Part shown: positions 12,397 to 14,812 of the stretch, one piece after another
Layout: the number at the start of each line of letters is the position of its first letter
Numbering within the stretch: the first letter of the stretch is position 1
Assembly: GCA_012511525.1 (NCBI GenBank)
Contig: JAAZFW010000267.1
Coordinates: forward strand, 1-14,812
Direction of reading: 5' to 3'
Origin: Clostridiaceae bacterium
Lineage (GTDB): Bacteria; Bacillota; Clostridia; Saccharofermentanales; UBA5734
Length of the DNA: 14,812 nucleotides
Made by a program: the position numbers and the translations under genes
Notes under the pieces: generated by a model
What the model was told of the DNA's origin: nothing
Database searches by the model: none
What the model saw: the letters and a program-made list of their open reading frames with translations, nothing else

Positions 12397-14661
12397 TCAG
12401 AAATACGGCGCGGTAATGGCCTTCGCAATCCGAAGCACCAGATGCTCGTCAGGCGCCAGATCGATTAAACGACAGTGGTCCGTGGCCGCTATCTCCCAGG
12501 GCTGCGCAAACGCCGACCGCGGTTCCGCCAGCAGCTTGACCGTCGATCTAAAACGGGTCGGGTTATGAACCGCCAGCTGCCAGGCTTGTCCGTCGTCCAT
12601 CACCGTGACATTAACGTGGTCCAGGGCCATCGCCTCACCGGTATCCGTCAAGAACCAGATGCCGGGGATTTCCGCATAGGTCAGCAAACAAGATATCTCG
12701 GACCAGCAGCTGCCGAAAAAGACCCCGCCGATGTTGTCTTTTCCTTCCCAATCGCTCATATTGACCCGTTCGTTCATCCAGCCGGGCGGCAGCGGCCTGC
12801 CCTGGTTCCAGCTGGCGATCGGACGGTCTTCCCGGGACAGGTACTGCGTGATGTTGTGCGCCGTTTCGCGGATCAGGTCCAGGTAGCGCCGGTCGCCGGT
12901 CGCCCGTGCCAGGCGCAGCCAGGCGGCTCCGGACAAGGTGCAGAAACCCGGCGCCGCGTGCTTGTTCTGGACGTTGGCGTAGACGCTGCCCAGCGTGCGC
13001 ATGCCCAAGCGGCCAAAGACCGACTGTGATGGAAAAATAAAGTTGTAGGAAACGACCCAGGAGGCGCAATGGTGTGCCGTCGCCTCCGCCATAGGCAGCC
13101 ATTGCCGGTCGCCGGTCACCTCGTAAAGGGTGACATACGATTCGAGCAGGTTGGATGCAGACTCGCTGTCAGGGCTTTGCAGAATTTCTCCAGGTCCGCC
13201 GTTGATCAGGCCCTGGCAGACATGCTGTTTGAAATAACATCGTGCCGATGCTTCGGCTATGTCCCGGTAAACGGGTTTTTCCAGCAGTTTCCAGGCCAGG
13301 ATCAAGCCGCCGGGAACAACCGAGCCGCTGGCCGTCCCGCCTTGCAGGATCGTTTCCGCCTCGATGTCGACAAACTGGCCGAACTGGCCATAGCGCTGCC
13401 AGAGGCGGACAAAGGCATCCGCCAGATAGCCCAGGCCCGCGATCCAGGTCTCCGGCACCGGTTCGCCGCGCTGCCGGAGCAATGCGATGAAGCGCGCGGC
13501 GAAGAGCAGGATATCGCCGTTCTTGCGCACCAGGAGCACGCCGGCCGCCTCTTTGTAGTCAAAGTCGTCGCCGAAAGGCTTGCCTTCATGCATGGATGGC
13601 TGGATGTAGCCATGCTGGTTTTGCAAATACCCGAATATGCTGTCCATGGTTCGTTTGGCGCGCTGTTGCGATATCTCGCCGCCGTCGTAGGCCAGGGCCA
13701 GGGCGTTCAGGCCGCCGCCGCACCAGCCCGCCTGCCAGTCACCGTAGACACTGGTCTCGGTCTTAGGGGTCAGCCGGTAATAGTGATAGCGGTCGTTATA
13801 CTGCGTCCGGTTGTACTTGTCCTCGATGATCCGGTACGCCGCAGACCAGGGCAGGCCGTGAACCAGGCGGGTATCCCCTGCCATGTCCTGGCGATGCCGG
13901 AAAAAGAACCCGAACAGGTCAGGGATGGCCGGGCAGTCGAACAGGAACAACCTAAGACGCAGCGCGACCCGGTCGCCGGCGGCAAAGGCGGCACCCCGGT
14001 CATCGCTCGGATGATCGGGATTGACCATGGTATAGCGCGTCGCGCGGACAGCCGGTGCCTCAATGGACAGCGTGGCCCGTGTCCGGTCCGGACTCTCTCC
14101 AAAGCGCACGCCCGTGGTTCCGTATGCTGTCATCGGTTCGAAGAGAATCAGGCAGCCGCGCTGCCGGTCGGGGTCAAAAACAGCGACAGCCGGCGTGGCC
14201 AGGTCACCCGAACGCAAATGGATCTGCGACGGGCCGTCGGCGATGTTGAGACGGGGCACGTCGCTGATCGTGACCGGCATGGCGGCGCCGATGATGTCAT
14301 CGGCGTGCAGGAAAGGCGGATAGCGCTTGCGCACCGCCCGGTAGCGGTTTCCATTGTAGGCCGCGGCGGGCATCAGGAGATAATGCGCCTGCGACCAGGT
14401 GTGAAACGTCAGGTCGACCGCAACATTGCCGTCCGGCAAAGACCCAGCATCGAGGCAAAAGCGCAGATAGCCCTCCAAGCCGCCGTCAACGGAATCGAAG
14501 GCTGCGCTGCAGATCCAATGGCTGCCGGCTATTTCCAGGCTGCCGGGCAGCTGCGCCAGGTCAACTTGAGCTTGTGACAGCGGCCGGTTGCCCTGAAAAC
14601 GGGCAATCCGAAGAGCCAGTGAGATATGATCACCAAGCAGCTGGTCTGAAATGGCTTCCAT
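12397..14661 (-). CDS. Unassigned 754-residue protein, probable (alpha/alpha)6-barrel carbohydrate-active enzyme
   Basis: I do not recognise a named family. Residues about 30-245 look like a beta-sandwich (alternating hydrophobic strands such as LEIAGSHWICSAAF and VALRLRLFLFD). About 255-670 look like an alpha/alpha toroid with repeated helix pairs and conserved-looking turns: YGDWQAGWCGGGLNALA (306-322), FVDIEAETILQGGTASGSVV (430-449), GGPGEILQSPDSESASNLLE (488-507), and WMNERVNMSDWEGKDNIGG (628-646). A small beta domain closes the protein (about 675-754). This sandwich-plus-toroid plan is found in several glycosidase, lyase and phosphorylase families. Candidate acids include Asp432, Glu434, Glu436, Asp498, Glu500 and Asp637. 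There is no signal peptide, so it is probably cytoplasmic. AAAGGG lies seven bases before the ATG. It converges on the dipeptidase with 20 bases between stops. Confidence 0.8.
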   Translation of the reverse strand: MEAISDQLLGDHISLALRIARFQGNRPLSQAQVDLAQLPGSLEIAGSHWICSAAFDSVDGGLEGYLRFCLDAGSLPDGNVAVDLTFHTWSQAHYLLMPAAAYNGNRYRAVRKRYPPFLHADDIIGAAMPVTISDVPRLNIADGPSQIHLRSGDLATPAVAVFDPDRQRGCLILFEPMTAYGTTGVRFGESPDRTRATLSIEAPAVRATRYTMVNPDHPSDDRGAAFAAGDRVALRLRLFLFDCPAIPDLFGFFFRHRQDMAGDTRLVHGLPWSAAYRIIEDKYNRTQYNDRYHYYRLTPKTETSVYGDWQAGWCGGGLNALALAYDGGEISQQRAKRTMDSIFGYLQNQHGYIQPSMHEGKPFGDDFDYKEAAGVLLVRKNGDILLFAARFIALLRQRGEPVPETWIAGLGYLADAFVRLWQRYGQFGQFVDIEAETILQGGTASGSVVPGGLILAWKLLEKPVYRDIAEASARCYFKQHVCQGLINGGPGEILQSPDSESASNLLESYVTLYEVTGDRQWLPMAEATAHHCASWVVSYNFIFPSQSVFGRLGMRTLGSVYANVQNKHAAPGFCTLSGAAWLRLARATGDRRYLDLIRETAHNITQYLSREDRPIASWNQGRPLPPGWMNERVNMSDWEGKDNIGGVFFGSCWSEISCLLTYAEIPGIWFLTDTGEAMALDHVNVTVMDDGQAWQLAVHNPTRFRSTVKLLAEPRSAFAQPWEIAATDHCRLIDLAPDEHLVLRIAKAITAPYF

Positions 14662-14812
14662 GGCATGTCCCTTTCGTCTGCATGACTTCTGTCAGGTGTT
14701 CCGATAAATCCATCATACCCAGTCAATCGCAGGCAGGCAACGGGACAAACAGGTTTCGGAAAATGAACGGAAGGCAGACGATGCATTCACTTCATCTTAA
14801 CCAGAATTCGCG
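14662..14812 (-). promoter_or_regulatory. Upstream region of the 754-residue gene with a putative sigma-A promoter
   Basis: On the minus strand TTGCCT (14740-14735) and TATGAT (14717-14712) are spaced by exactly 17 bases, matching consensus at four and five of six positions. Transcription from about 14705 would leave a leader of about 45 bases before the ATG at 14661. This indicates the gene is expressed on its own promoter. Between 14741 and the window edge I see no gene, and no copy of the GATAAC repeats found upstream of the binding protein. Confidence 0.5.

Noticed and set aside
13069..14577. 502-codon plus-strand frame opposite the 754-residue gene
   Set aside because: It is antisense to the better-supported frame, has no ribosome site, and its composition (many Arg, Gln, Val, Asp) is that of a reverse-complement shadow.

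Overview
The window looks like a piece of a GC-rich, Gram-positive anaerobe or facultative anaerobe (Bacillota, probably a Clostridia-type lineage). The grounds are strong AGGAGG-type ribosome sites, a lipoprotein solute-binding protein with a Thr-rich linker, a Lpl/Ytc-type sugar ABC transporter without its own ATPase, and a large membrane-anchored AraC regulator. All of these are typical of Gram-positive polysaccharide-utilisation loci. No ribosomal or other taxonomic marker is present, so the assignment is an inference.

Layout: (1) 1-145, minus strand, the first 48 codons of a membrane permease that runs off the left edge. (2) 378-2711, plus strand, a two-TM AraC-family sensor/regulator. 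(3) 6320 down to 2741, minus strand, a sugar ABC importer operon: lipoprotein solute-binding protein, then permease 1, then permease 2, with a perfect 13-bp hairpin between the first two genes. (4) 10517 down to 6560, minus strand, a tightly coupled three-gene operon: sulfatase A, sulfatase B and a beta-lactamase-fold serine hydrolase. Both junctions are 4-bp ATGA overlaps. (5) 10709-12376, plus strand, an exported, probably lipid-anchored M19 dipeptidase with a long Pro/Thr linker. (6) 14661 down to 12397, minus strand, a 754-residue protein of unassigned family with the look of a cytoplasmic (alpha/alpha)6-barrel carbohydrate-active enzyme.

How they may work together (inference): the membrane regulator senses an extracellular cue, and the ABC system imports an oligosaccharide. 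Two sulfatases lacking signal peptides then remove sulfate groups inside the cell, the serine hydrolase may remove an ester or amide substituent, and the unassigned (alpha/alpha)6-type protein may cleave a glycosidic bond. This would be a 'selfish' intracellular route for a sulfated glycan. No transporter ATPase and no sulfatase-maturation enzyme is encoded here, so both would have to come from elsewhere in the genome. The dipeptidase acts outside the membrane and may be unrelated to the sugar pathway.

Intergenic stretches hold recognisable sigma-A-like promoters for the regulator, the sulfatase operon, the dipeptidase and the 754-residue protein. The solute-binding-protein leader has no clear consensus promoter but carries a pair of direct repeats flanking a palindrome, a reasonable operator candidate. 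No RNA genes, insertion sequences or CRISPR arrays were seen.
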